Part shown: positions 8,472 through 17,084 of the stretch, in pieces | Position numbering within the stretch: the stretch's first letter is position 1 | Layout of the letters: the number at the start of each line of letters is the position of its first letter | DNA from: Archangium violaceum | GTDB taxonomy: Bacteria > Myxococcota > Myxococcia > Myxococcales > Myxococcaceae | Assembly: GCF_016887565.1 (NCBI RefSeq) | Contig: NZ_CP069396.1 | Coordinates: 4,942,001 to 5,006,000 of the forward strand | Direction of reading: 5' to 3' | Length of the DNA stretch: 64,000 nucleotides | Notes under the pieces: model-generated | What the model saw: the letters and a program-made list of their open reading frames with translations, nothing else | Database searches by the model: none | What the model was told of the DNA's origin: nothing | Made by a program: the position numbers and the translations under genes

Positions 8472-8591
8472 AAGTCCGGAGGCATATGTGTATAGGAAAG
8501 ATGGGGGCGCTTTTGAGGGGACTGGCTGGTGCAGGTGCAGAGGGGCCGATGAGGGCTGCTGACGGGGCTGTGCGCCAAGCCGGTGGACAGG

Positions 8592-9218
8592 CTACATCTC
8601 GGCGTTGATGACGCCAGAGTCAGTCCAAGGGTTGATGACAGGGGAGGGGACGGCATCCTTGAGATAGCACCAGCCCTTGTGGTTGCCTGGCTTGACGTAT
8701 GTAAAGGCCTTGCATTTATTGTCAGCTGATTTGAGGCAGGCCTCCCGGCAGAGCTCCGGCCGTGCGTCCTCTAACTCAAAGCTGTCGTAGTCATGGCCGG
8801 GACGGTCGAGGTTGGTCTCCACCAACCCACTGATGAGCCCGGCGTTGCGAGGTGCCTGGGTCGTGCCAGAGACGGCGTTAGAGTCGAGTACGGGCTCGGG
8901 AACACCCTCTTTGAGGTAGCACACTGCATGAGAGCCGGAATTCAAGGGCCTGATGTACGTGAAAGATTTGCACTTCGGAGAGTTGTTGAAGCAGGCCTCC
9001 CGGCACAGCTCTGGTCGCGCCTCTGGCAATACGATGCTCGCGTAGGTGGGGCCTGGGCGGTCAATGCCCAGTTCGAGGGTCGTACTCTTGTTGTCCAGGT
9101 GGCTGGCATCGAGAACCGGCTCTTGCGCGGCGGCAAAGCGAGCCGGAGTGAGCAATGCGAGGAAGAGCAGGATGAGCGGATGGACGTGGGAGTCATAGAG
9201 GAAACGGAGCAACGCCAT
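8592..9218 (-). CDS. Secreted protein with two PAN/Apple domains
   Basis: The protein has 208 residues from the ATG at 9218; an in-frame GTG at 9230 is possible. A signal peptide (HPLILLFLALLTPARFAAAQ region) precedes two tandem modules of about 70 residues. Both contain the pattern ARPELCREAC, then a short loop with one Cys, CK.FTY, and a final CYLK, followed by P(S/E)PV. This is the four-cysteine PAN/Apple layout, a protein- or carbohydrate-binding fold found in secreted proteins. The two copies are similar enough to be a recent internal duplication. It stands alone between the tRNA-like sequence and transposase remains, so it is probably accessory DNA. The ligand is unknown. Confidence 0.8.
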   Translation of the reverse strand: MALLRFLYDSHVHPLILLFLALLTPARFAAAQEPVLDASHLDNKSTTLELGIDRPGPTYASIVLPEARPELCREACFNNSPKCKSFTYIRPLNSGSHAVCYLKEGVPEPVLDSNAVSGTTQAPRNAGLISGLVETNLDRPGHDYDSFELEDARPELCREACLKSADNKCKAFTYVKPGNHKGWCYLKDAVPSPVINPWTDSGVINAEM

Positions 9219-9392
9219 GGTGGGCCTCACAGGTCAACAGATAGCCTTCAGCAAGGGCGGTTTGGGGCTGTCCTTGTGTCACGAACGCTATCCACAATCC
9301 CTCAGGGGCTGTGAAAGACCTCACTCAGGAGAGGAGAAGTGCATCACACCTTTCCCAGTCGCCACAGCAGCAGCTTGGACAGATCGGCAGGA

Positions 9393-9540
9393 ATGAGGCT
9401 CAGCCTGGGTAATTGGGTGAAGGAGGCTGACGGTGGGAAGGCCAAGACGGCAGGCGCGCTCTCAGCAGACGAGCGGGAGGAGTTGGTCCAACTGCGCAAG
9501 GAGGTGCGCCATCTGGAAATGGAGCGTGACTTCCTAAAAA
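9393..9540 (+). pseudogene. IS3-family OrfA remnant
   Basis: The frame reads LGNWVKEADGG, then SADEREELVQLRKEVRHLEM and ERDFLK, which is the C-terminal half of an IS3-type OrfA: the end of the helix-turn-helix followed by the leucine zipper that normally leads to the frameshift into OrfB. The helix-turn-helix start is missing on the left, and after DFLK the sequence switches to unrelated DNA with no OrfB. It is therefore a truncated, inactive piece, probably cut by arrival of the next transposon. Confidence 0.7.
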
Positions 9541-9644
9541 CTACGCCGGCAAATAAGACCCGTCTTCTGCGGTGTTGTCGGAGTAGAGACACCGGCGGTA
9601 GTGCCAAGGCCCGCACCACGAGCCACCCGCCGGCAAGCAAGCAG

Positions 9645-10661
9645 ATGGGATTGGAGAACCAGCGGAGGAGGTGTGCCGCATGCGGTAGTCTGGCACGAGC
9701 GGACTACCGGGCGCGCCGCAGCGTCGTGACGCTGGATGCCGTGGTGGCGCTCAAGGTGCAGGTGCGAGTGTGCCACCGGGAGGGCTGTGTGCTGTACCTC
9801 AAGGCGGTACGTGCAGAGGAGGAGGGACGGTGAGTACTGCCAGAACACGAGCTCGGACTGGACGTCATCGCCTTCATTGGCGCGCTGCGCTATCAGGAGC
9901 ACCGCAGCGTGCCGGAAATCCACGCCGCCTTGCGTGAGCGGGGCGTGCCCATTTCAGAGCGAAGCGTCACCAATCTGCTCGACCGTTATGACGAGTTGCT
10001 GGCCTTGCGCTTGGCCGACAGTCAGCGGCTGCGCGAGGTGACAGGCAAGCAGGGTCGGGTGGTGCTGGCCATTGACGGGTTGCAACCGGACGTAGGGCAC
10101 GAAGTGCTCTGGGTAGTGCGCGACTGCCTGTCGGGCGAGGTGCTGGCGGCCAGAAGTTTGTTGTCCTCGAGCGAGGACGAGTTCGCCGCGCTCTTTAGGG
10201 GGTTACTGGCGGCGCTCGATGTGCCCGTGGCGGGCGCTGTCTCCGACGGCCAGCGCTCCATCCGCAATGCGGTCGCCTCGACCTTGCCCGGCGTGCCGCA
10301 CCAGTTGTGCCGCTTCCATTACCTGCGGGAGGCGGCGCGCCCGCTGTATGAAGCGGACCGGCATGCGAAAAAGGAGTTGAAGAAGCTGGTGCGAGGCGTA
10401 CGCCCCCTGGAGCAGGCCGTGGAGGGACGTGACGATGTCGAGGCCCGGGTGGTGCGTGGCTACTGTGCCGCCGTCCGGAGTGCCCTCACCGATAACCGCC
10501 GACCTCCTCTCAAGCCCTTTGGTCTGCCGGCCGAGATACTCAAGAACGAGCAGGGAGCGGCAGGGGCACACGTGCGCACACGCATGAGCGACCTGCTCTC
10601 CTACGACGTGAAGGGACTGCCCCGGACGAACAACGACTTGGAGCACCTCTTTGGCAGTTGA
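9645..10661 (+). pseudogene. Broken DDE-type transposase (stop codon and 3' truncation)
   Basis: From the ATG at 9645 the frame encodes two Cys pairs (CAAC and CHREGC, a zinc-ribbon-like N-terminus) and continues to a TGA at 9831-9833. The same frame continues without loss of similarity through LPEHELGLDVIAFIGALRY, AIDGLQPD (first catalytic Asp region), VSDGQRSIRNAV (second Asp), HQLCRFHYLREA, and NNDLEHLFGS, then stops at 10661. The internal TGA would stop translation. The 3' end is cut where the MITE at 10660 begins, so the stop codon lies inside the inserted element. I do not assign an IS family with confidence. The two defects together make it inactive. Confidence 0.8.
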
Positions 10662-10799
10662 GCCTGCCCCCGGTTATGTGACTCTCCCGCAGTTTGTGTG
10701 GCTCTTGGGCGCATGCGGACTGCTGGTCACGTGAGGCTCGTTTGCTCGTTGCCGCTGAACCACAAGATGTGCGGGAGAGCCACGTAATCGGGGCAAGCC
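10660..10799. mobile_element. MITE-like element, 140 bp, with 5-bp target duplication
   Basis: The left end (10660-10704) and right end (10757-10800) are imperfect inverted repeats of about 44 bp. I count 34 matches in 44 aligned positions, including the identical run CTCTCCCGCA. The outer flanks are the direct repeat CAGTT (10655-10659 and 10800-10804), consistent with a 5-bp target-site duplication. The centre is about 52 bp with no ORF. It is inserted into the 3' part of the transposase pseudogene. The element carries no transposase and must have been moved by one encoded elsewhere. Bases 10800-10987 downstream hold no gene that I can support. Confidence 0.7.
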
Positions 10800-10987
10800 C
10801 AGTTCTACAGAGCTGTGATGGTCTTCACCTTCTACGGATGAAGCGGTTTACAGCGTCCGTTCTGTTCCTGAGGCACCTTGCCGGCCACGGGTCTGCACAC
10901 GAGGGCCCTTAAGGTCCTGGCGGGGTGGACACCTTGCTGAGTCTTCTGCTCTCCTATGGAGGGACTTCCCAGTCCTCACTCCGGTTT

Positions 10988-13657
10988 ATGCCCATGTGGA
11001 AACTACTCCTGACCGCGATTTCGTCCAGCACGGGCTGGCAGTTCCGCTGTCCACCAAGTGCTCTGGCGTCACTGCTCGTTGTTCTCGTGCTCGGCGTGTC
11101 CGGTGGTGTTGAAGCCGCGCCAAAGCAGCGTTATCAGAACGACCTGTGCGGCGACTTCACCATCATCGGCAATACGCTCGCCCAGGACTGCCGCTACACC
11201 ACTCCCGTGCCGCTGATCGGCAAGATGCCGCCGGTGGGGACGTACGTCCCCGGAGAGCGCGCGTGCTACCAGCGTGACGGCTCGCCGGACTTCTTCTGGA
11301 CCCTGGATGATTGGACACACGAGGGTACCGGAGCCACCACTCAACCCCATCTCCCACTCGATGGGAGTTCGCCAACTCCCGCAGATCCTTTGTACGCCCG
11401 CAGCCAAGCGGTGCTCTCCCTCCCTCCAGATGCCAGCGTGGTATACGCGCGCCTGTATTGGGCGGCCACCCGTTTCAACGCCTCGGCGGGCGATATGGTC
11501 GCGTCGCCGGACCTCACCGTCCAGCTGTTCCGACCGGGCGTCGCTGGCTTTGAGCTGTCTCTCATCGCCGATGACTACGCCGTCCAGTACGTGGTGGGCG
11601 CGGAGTACCAGTACCAGTCCTCTGTGGACATCACGGAACTGGTGAAGGGCTTCGGTTCGGGGGCCTACCAAGTCAGTGACGTGCTGGCATTTCCCCTGGA
11701 CAGAATTTCCGGCGATCGCCTCTTCGACGCTTGGTGGATGGTGGTCTTCTATGTGCAGCCGGAGCAGTCCAAGCGCCACGTGGTGCTCTTCGACGGCATG
11801 GACGTAGTGGCGGGTCCTTCCGTCGAAGTCACTCTCGACGGCTTCACCGTGCCGCTCACGGCCTACGATGCGAAGCTGGGTGTGGTGGCTTTCGAGGGTA
11901 ATGCTCCTGAACCTGACATCAACGACATGCTCGAGATCAACGGCGTGGCGGTAAGCAATGCGCTGAACCCGGCCAACAACTTCTTTAACAGCACGCGGAG
12001 TTACCTGGGCGCCTCGTTCACCTCGGAGCGGGATCGCCCCTGGTTGAACGGCGAACCGGGAAGCATGTCCGGCATGGACCTGGATGTGGTGGGCGTTCCC
12101 GTGCAACCCGGCGACACATCCGCCAGCGTTTCCATCAAGACTTCCAGCGATCTCTTCTGGCTGGGTGGCCTCGTTGCCTCGATCTCCACCGAGCGCGGCA
12201 CGACCTGTGCCAGCAGCCATGGTCCGAATCTCAGCGACACCATCAAGAAGGTCACTAACTTAGATGCTCCGTCAGGCGAGATGGGCTGGGCACGTCCGGG
12301 CGACATTCTTGAGTACACCCTCACCGCGATGAACACGGGCTCGGATCACGCCATCCTGACAGTGCTGGAAGATGCATTGCCTCCGGGGATGGAGTACGTG
12401 CCCGGCTCCTTGCAAATAAGAATGGGAGGGCCGCTGACGGATGCCGCTGGCGATGATACGGGCGAGTACGACGCCGCCCGCCGCACCCTCCGGGTTCGTC
12501 TGGGTTTTGGTGCCGATAGCAGTCAGGGGGGCACGCTGCCTAGCGCTACCTCTGTCGACGTGGTCTTTCGAGTGAAGGTGAACCCCGATGCCCAGGGGAG
12601 CTTGAACAATCAGGCCACCATCACGGCCTTTGGCCAGTCGGACTCGCGGAAGTTCTATGCGGAATCCCGGCCCGACAGATTCTCCCCGGCTGGCCCCACA
12701 TCCATCAGCATCATGGCCTCGCTCCCTCCAGTGCCTACCATCAATTCGCCTTTGCCGGGTGCCTATGTCAATACCCAACGGCCGTCCTACGGAGGCACAG
12801 CGCAGAAGGGCGACACGGTCTTCGTGAGCCAGAACGGCGACCAAGTGTGCAGCGTGAAAGCCGATGCCCTCTCTGGCTTCTGGTTCTGTGTCTCCACCCT
12901 GACGCTGGCGGAGGGAGGGCCCTACGTCGTCAGTGTCTATTCCAAGGACTCGAACAGCAATCCCAGCCCAACGGCGAGCAGGAACTTCTACGTCGATACC
13001 GTTGTACCCACTCCCTCCCTTTCCAGCCCCGTCCAGGATGGCCTCGTGAGTACCAGAACGCCTCTCTTCGCGGGTAACCTGGAGGCCTATGCCAGTCTGA
13101 CCCTCACCGTTGATGGCAGGGCGTATGGCCCCATCGACGTGGGCCTCGACGAGACCTGGAGCTTCACTGTGCCCGACCCGCTGCCGGATGGGAGCCACAC
13201 CCTGACCGCGACAGCCATTGATCGCGCCGGGAACACGGGTCTCACCTCCCTCTCCTGGAGCCAGGACACCAAGCCCCCAGACGTGCCGGTGGTACAGGAG
13301 CCGGCGCCAGGGGCCCGGCTCTTCACGCGTACACCAACCTTTTCCGGAAGCACCGAGCCAGGGAGCATCGTGCGGGTCTTTCTCGATGACACCGAGGCAG
13401 GTAGTGCACGGGCAGATGAGAATGGCTCCTGGCGCCTAGTATCCTCCACCCGATTCAAAACAGGGTCACATCGTGCCTGGGCCGTAGCCCATGACGCGGC
13501 CCGTAACACCAGTGGCCGGTCGCCCGAGGTCGCCTTCTCCACCTCGCTGGGCAGTCCCTATGGCCCGGGCTGTACGGCCTCTCCCTCCGCCACGGTATGC
13601 TGGCCCTGGGCCTTGCTGTTGCTCGGACTGCCGCTGCGTCGCCGGCTCTCCAGGTAG
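10988..13657 (+). CDS. Secreted Ig-like/DUF11 surface protein with MYXO-CTERM tail
   Basis: The protein has 889 residues from ATG 10988; an in-frame ATG at 10994 is possible. A signal peptide (LASLLVVLVLGVSGG) is followed by a large beta-rich N-terminal part, then a DUF11-like conserved-repeat domain (about 430-560, with RPGDILEYTLTAMNTG and PPGMEYVPGS). Three Ig-like repeats follow, each with a P.SG(S/T/A) turn and AxDxAGN or equivalent motifs. The C-terminus has GC, then a hydrophobic stretch WPWALLLLGLPL, then RRRLSR: the tripartite MYXO-CTERM arrangement processed by myxosortase for surface sorting. Similar proteins are often annotated AgmC-like adventurous gliding proteins; I do not assert that role. 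It is flanked by transposon debris and a kinase gene. Confidence 0.82.
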   Translation: MPMWKLLLTAISSSTGWQFRCPPSALASLLVVLVLGVSGGVEAAPKQRYQNDLCGDFTIIGNTLAQDCRYTTPVPLIGKMPPVGTYVPGERACYQRDGSPDFFWTLDDWTHEGTGATTQPHLPLDGSSPTPADPLYARSQAVLSLPPDASVVYARLYWAATRFNASAGDMVASPDLTVQLFRPGVAGFELSLIADDYAVQYVVGAEYQYQSSVDITELVKGFGSGAYQVSDVLAFPLDRISGDRLFDAWWMVVFYVQPEQSKRHVVLFDGMDVVAGPSVEVTLDGFTVPLTAYDAKLGVVAFEGNAPEPDINDMLEINGVAVSNALNPANNFFNSTRSYLGASFTSERDRPWLNGEPGSMSGMDLDVVGVPVQPGDTSASVSIKTSSDLFWLGGLVASISTERGTTCASSHGPNLSDTIKKVTNLDAPSGEMGWARPGDILEYTLTAMNTGSDHAILTVLEDALPPGMEYVPGSLQIRMGGPLTDAAGDDTGEYDAARRTLRVRLGFGADSSQGGTLPSATSVDVVFRVKVNPDAQGSLNNQATITAFGQSDSRKFYAESRPDRFSPAGPTSISIMASLPPVPTINSPLPGAYVNTQRPSYGGTAQKGDTVFVSQNGDQVCSVKADALSGFWFCVSTLTLAEGGPYVVSVYSKDSNSNPSPTASRNFYVDTVVPTPSLSSPVQDGLVSTRTPLFAGNLEAYASLTLTVDGRAYGPIDVGLDETWSFTVPDPLPDGSHTLTATAIDRAGNTGLTSLSWSQDTKPPDVPVVQEPAPGARLFTRTPTFSGSTEPGSIVRVFLDDTEAGSARADENGSWRLVSSTRFKTGSHRAWAVAHDAARNTSGRSPEVAFSTSLGSPYGPGCTASPSATVCWPWALLLLGLPLRRRLSR

Positions 13658-13761
13658 GGGGGACCCCCGCGCGCTGGCCAGCCCGGACGCCTCCTCTCGG
13701 TCCCTGGGTCTGCGAACACTGTGGGGATGTGCTACGACAGCAGTTGTGAGGACTCCGGCGG

Positions 13762-15510
13762 ATGAGTGTGCGCACATCCCTTCCCTGCTCTACCTGTGGC
13801 ACGCTCATTCCCGATGGGGCGGTGGCTTGTCCTCGTGATGGAACACCTGTGTCAGGCAAGGGTGAATCCCCTAGCACGCAGACCCTTTCGCCCCGCTCGC
13901 CTCAGCAGGAAGCCCCGCAGGCACAAGCCCCTGCGCCCACACAGGATGCGCTGTTGGGCCAGCGGCTCGGCGAGTACTTGGTGCGCCGATGCATCGGCAG
14001 TGGCGGCATGGGGGTCGTCTACGAGGGCGAGCACGTCGTCCTGGGCCGCAAGGTGGCGCTCAAGCTTTTGCGCGAGGAGCACGCGAAGAGCACTCACGTC
14101 CGTGATCTGCTGACCGAGGCCCGTGCCGCCAGTGCCATCCGGCACCACGGCATCATCGACATCTTCGGCTATGGTGATCAGCAGGGCATCGGCCAATACC
14201 TCGTCATGGAGCTGCTTGAGGGTCAGCCGCTCAACGAGATCATCGAGGCGCGGGCGCCCCTGCCTCCCGCCGAGGTCTTCAAATTGCTCGGCGAGGTGCT
14301 CGACGCGCTTTCGGCCGCGCACGCCGAAGGGGTCATCCACCGCGACCTCAAACCGAGCAACATCTTCGTCGTCCGGCAGTCGGATGGCTCGCAGCACGTC
14401 AAGGTGCTCGATTTCGGGCTGGCCAAGCGCAGCAGCATGCCAAACGGCACCACGCCGCAGACCCACTCGAACATCATCGTCGGCACTCCTCAGTACATTG
14501 CCCCGGAGCAGGCCCTGGGCGAGGAGGTAGGGCCCCGGACGGACTTGTATTCCCTGGGCGTCATCGCCTTCGAGATGCTCACGGGGGAGCGGCCCTTTTC
14601 GGGCCGCTCTCATATGGAACTGGTAGCCCATCATCTGAAGAACCCAGCGCCAGCACCTTCTTCGATCGTCGCGCTGCCCCGTCAGGTCGATGAGTTCATC
14701 CTTCGGCTGCTCGCCAAGCAGCCTCAGCAGCGGCCTGCCTCGGCCAGCATGGTGGCCGACGAGATGCGGACCCTAGCGCGGGGGCTCGGGGGGGATGGCA
14801 AAACTCCGCCAGCGCGCCGTGGAACCGGCTCGGAGTCTTCTTCCATCGCTGCGGTGGTGAATGCTCCGACGTCCACCGTGAATTCCCCCGCGGCCATGCT
14901 GGGCGTCGGCGCGGAGGTGCTCCAGCCGGCCCGGCCACGTTCCTCTCGGTGGCGTTGGGGCGCGGCTGCTGGTGGGCTGATGATTCTGGCCGGCGGCGTG
15001 GGCTTGGTGGTGGGGCGCGGGCCGTATGAGGACGCGGCCCTAGACCCACTCCCCCAGGTCCAGGTCCCCGTAGTGGCTGTCTCCCTGTCCCCCTCCAGCA
15101 CGCGCGAGCCCGAGCCGGAAGTCTCGTCGGCTCCCATGCCCGTGCGGAAGCCTGCTTCCAAGGTGACGGCTCCGGTTTCCACCTCTTCGAAGAAGAAGGC
15201 TCCCAGGCGCGAGCAACCTGTCCTCACGGCTCCCATGGAGGTGCCGACATCACGGGAAGGCACGGCGAGTGGCACCCTCCATCTTATCATTCGAAGCGCC
15301 TGGGCCGAGGTCTGGGTGGATGGGCAGAAGCTCGGGAGCGCGCCTCCCCAGCACCGCTACACTCTGGCCGCGGGTGAGCATGTGCTCGAACTGCGCAATC
15401 CTGCCTTTAAGCCCTACCGGCGCGTTCTCGTCGTCCCTTCCCATGAGGTCCTGTCCCACGAGGCCCTCCTGGAGCCCACGGCACAGGTGCCGCTCTCCCC
15501 ATCTCCATGA
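13762..15510 (+). CDS. Transmembrane Ser/Thr protein kinase with PEGA domain
   Basis: The protein has 582 residues. An N-terminal zinc-ribbon-like motif (C9, C12, C23) precedes a complete Hanks-type kinase domain at about 71-335: glycine loop GSGGMGVVYEG, K101 in VALKLL, HRDLKPSN with catalytic D195, DFG at 217-219, and GTPQYIAPEQ in the activation segment. A Pro/Ser-rich linker and one membrane helix (about 395-415) lead to a Pro/Lys-rich stretch and a C-terminal PEGA domain (about 504-563, with WVDGQKLGSAP and AAGEHVLELRNPAFKPY). The kinase should be cytoplasmic and the PEGA domain periplasmic. Its stop overlaps the next gene (ATGA), so the two are a translationally coupled pair. Confidence 0.93.
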   Translation: MSVRTSLPCSTCGTLIPDGAVACPRDGTPVSGKGESPSTQTLSPRSPQQEAPQAQAPAPTQDALLGQRLGEYLVRRCIGSGGMGVVYEGEHVVLGRKVALKLLREEHAKSTHVRDLLTEARAASAIRHHGIIDIFGYGDQQGIGQYLVMELLEGQPLNEIIEARAPLPPAEVFKLLGEVLDALSAAHAEGVIHRDLKPSNIFVVRQSDGSQHVKVLDFGLAKRSSMPNGTTPQTHSNIIVGTPQYIAPEQALGEEVGPRTDLYSLGVIAFEMLTGERPFSGRSHMELVAHHLKNPAPAPSSIVALPRQVDEFILRLLAKQPQQRPASASMVADEMRTLARGLGGDGKTPPARRGTGSESSSIAAVVNAPTSTVNSPAAMLGVGAEVLQPARPRSSRWRWGAAAGGLMILAGGVGLVVGRGPYEDAALDPLPQVQVPVVAVSLSPSSTREPEPEVSSAPMPVRKPASKVTAPVSTSSKKKAPRREQPVLTAPMEVPTSREGTASGTLHLIIRSAWAEVWVDGQKLGSAPPQHRYTLAAGEHVLELRNPAFKPYRRVLVVPSHEVLSHEALLEPTAQVPLSPSP

Positions 15511-16358
15511 GCCTGAACTCCTTGCTAGTGCTGCTGGTGCTGCTTTCCTCCTTGCCAGTCCGGGCGGCGACGACGGGCCTCCAACTCTACGAAAGTGGTG
15601 AGTACGAGGCAGCGGCCCAGGTCTTCGCGCAGGTGCTGACCGCATCCGATAGCACTCCGGAGGATCGGGGGCGGTCGCGCGTCTACTTGGCTGCCTCGCT
15701 GCATGCGCTCGGGCGGATGGAGCAGGCGGGGGAACAGCTTGAGCTACTCGCGCGCGAGCACCCGGAGCTGCGGTTGGATGCGGCCCGCTTCCTCCCGGAC
15801 TTGGTCGCGCTGGCGGAGACCATTCGCCAGCGAGTGGAGTCCGAGCGGAGGGACCTTGAGTTGCGGGCCGAGCGCGAGCGCGTGGCACGTGAGACTCCGC
15901 TCCAGCCTTCACTGCAACCGGTCCCCACCACTTCGCCCTCGCTGCCCGTGCTTGGGGCTCGCCTGCGGCCGGAGGCCTTCGGGTTCGCAGATACCCTTGG
16001 CTTCCTCGACTCAAGCCAGCGCTCCTGGCGGTGGGGGGCGGGGCTCGCCTATGGCCAGGGAAGTCTGGAGGGCAGCGCGCGCGTGTGGCTTGGCGGTGTG
16101 CCCGTCTTCCACGTCCAGGGCGGAGTCCTGTTGGGCCACGGCACCGCCCAGCCCTACCTGGGTCTGCGGGCCGTTCTCATCCCTGGCGGTGGACGTTACG
16201 GAGGGGGCGCGGTGGTGGGGGGCCGGGTCTCGCTGCCTGCGGGGTTCGTGGCGCTGATGGATGTGGGCGTCGAGTATCTCCCTGGCGCTGACGACTCCAT
16301 CCGCCCCCTGGCTCTCACGGCGGTGGTGGGCCTGGGCTTCGACGTGCAACTCCAGTAG
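15507..16358 (+). CDS. Secreted TPR-like protein with predicted beta-barrel C-terminus
   Basis: The protein has 283 residues. The signal peptide (SLLVLLVLLSSLPVRAA) is followed by one TPR-like hairpin unit (YESGEYEAAAQVFAQVL and a following helix), a charged helical segment (105-130), a Pro/Ser linker, and a C-terminal third of alternating hydrophobic and Gly-rich strands ending in FDVQLQ, as in outer-membrane or surface beta structures. The start overlaps the stop of the PEGA-domain kinase gene by four bases, so the two proteins probably function together at the envelope, for example as a kinase and its envelope partner. I do not recognise a named family; the barrel is predicted from pattern only. 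Confidence 0.78.
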   Translation: MSLNSLLVLLVLLSSLPVRAATTGLQLYESGEYEAAAQVFAQVLTASDSTPEDRGRSRVYLAASLHALGRMEQAGEQLELLAREHPELRLDAARFLPDLVALAETIRQRVESERRDLELRAERERVARETPLQPSLQPVPTTSPSLPVLGARLRPEAFGFADTLGFLDSSQRSWRWGAGLAYGQGSLEGSARVWLGGVPVFHVQGGVLLGHGTAQPYLGLRAVLIPGGGRYGGGAVVGGRVSLPAGFVALMDVGVEYLPGADDSIRPLALTAVVGLGFDVQLQ

Positions 16359-16359
16359 C

Positions 16360-17010
16360 CGAACTCACGAGCAGCAGCACCCACCAGCGGAGCGTCCCCG
16401 GAGGTGTTGCAGCCACGGTCGCTGACGAGGAGGTCGTCCGTACCGTCCAGCGGATTGCTGCGGCGATTCAACTCATCACCGATTCCGCCGTGATCCATGT
16501 CCCCGTCTCTTGGGTCGGTCTCACCGGAGTCGAAGAGGCCATCGTGGTTCGTGTTCTCGTCACCGTCATCGAGTTCATCTCCGTCAGTGTCGGCCTGCTT
16601 CGGATGGGTGGTGGGGGGTCCTCGTCAGGCACGAAGTTGAGCGAGTGGGAATGGGTGCATGCGGGAGCGGTGGCCTGCGTCACGCCAAACTCGGTCCCGT
16701 CCGCGAGCCCATCGTTGTCACTGTTCGCGTCTTGTTGGGGTTGGTCTCGCCCAGGTCAACGCGACCGTTGTGGTTTCTGTCCTCGGTGCCATCGGACACA
16801 CCGCCACCGTCCGTGTCGGCATCCTTCTCTTTCGTGGTGGAGGAGGGGTCCGTGTCGGTGAGAAGACGGACGCGTCAGTGCTCAAGTCGTGGGGGAGAGG
16901 CAAAGCCCCGCTCGGTGTCGTCCTGGCGGCTGTCACCATCGGTATCGAGTTTCGTCAGGTCGGTCTCGCCGTCATCCACGGCGCCGTCGTGGTCGGTCTT
17001 CTCGGCGGCT
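16360..17010 (-). pseudogene. Frameshifted thrombospondin type-3 repeat protein
   Basis: No intact frame exists here, but the minus strand carries a run of calcium-binding type-3 repeats spread over different frames: DHDGAVDDGETD, DTDGDSRQDDTERG, then a stop; DADTDGGGVSDGTEDRNHNG and DLGETNPN; DSDNDGLADGTEFG; DTDGDELDDGDENTNHDG and SGETDPRDGD; and DELNRRSNPLDGTDD near the 3' end. At least two frameshifts and one stop interrupt them. The end has a Gly-Cys that may be the start of a lost MYXO-CTERM anchor. The gene would have encoded a secreted, Ca2+-stabilised surface protein. It fills the otherwise empty stretch between the TPR/barrel gene and the next minus-strand gene. Confidence 0.78.
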
Positions 17011-17084
17011 CATAGGATAGGCAAGGGGCTGATTGAGTGGGGAGTGAGCCTGCCCTGGGCGCGCGGCACGCGGATCCCACACAC

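Noticed and set aside
10694-10912. Small plus-strand ORF starting inside the MITE
   Set aside because: It begins inside a terminal inverted repeat and shows no domain; its sequence is the element plus flank read through by chance.
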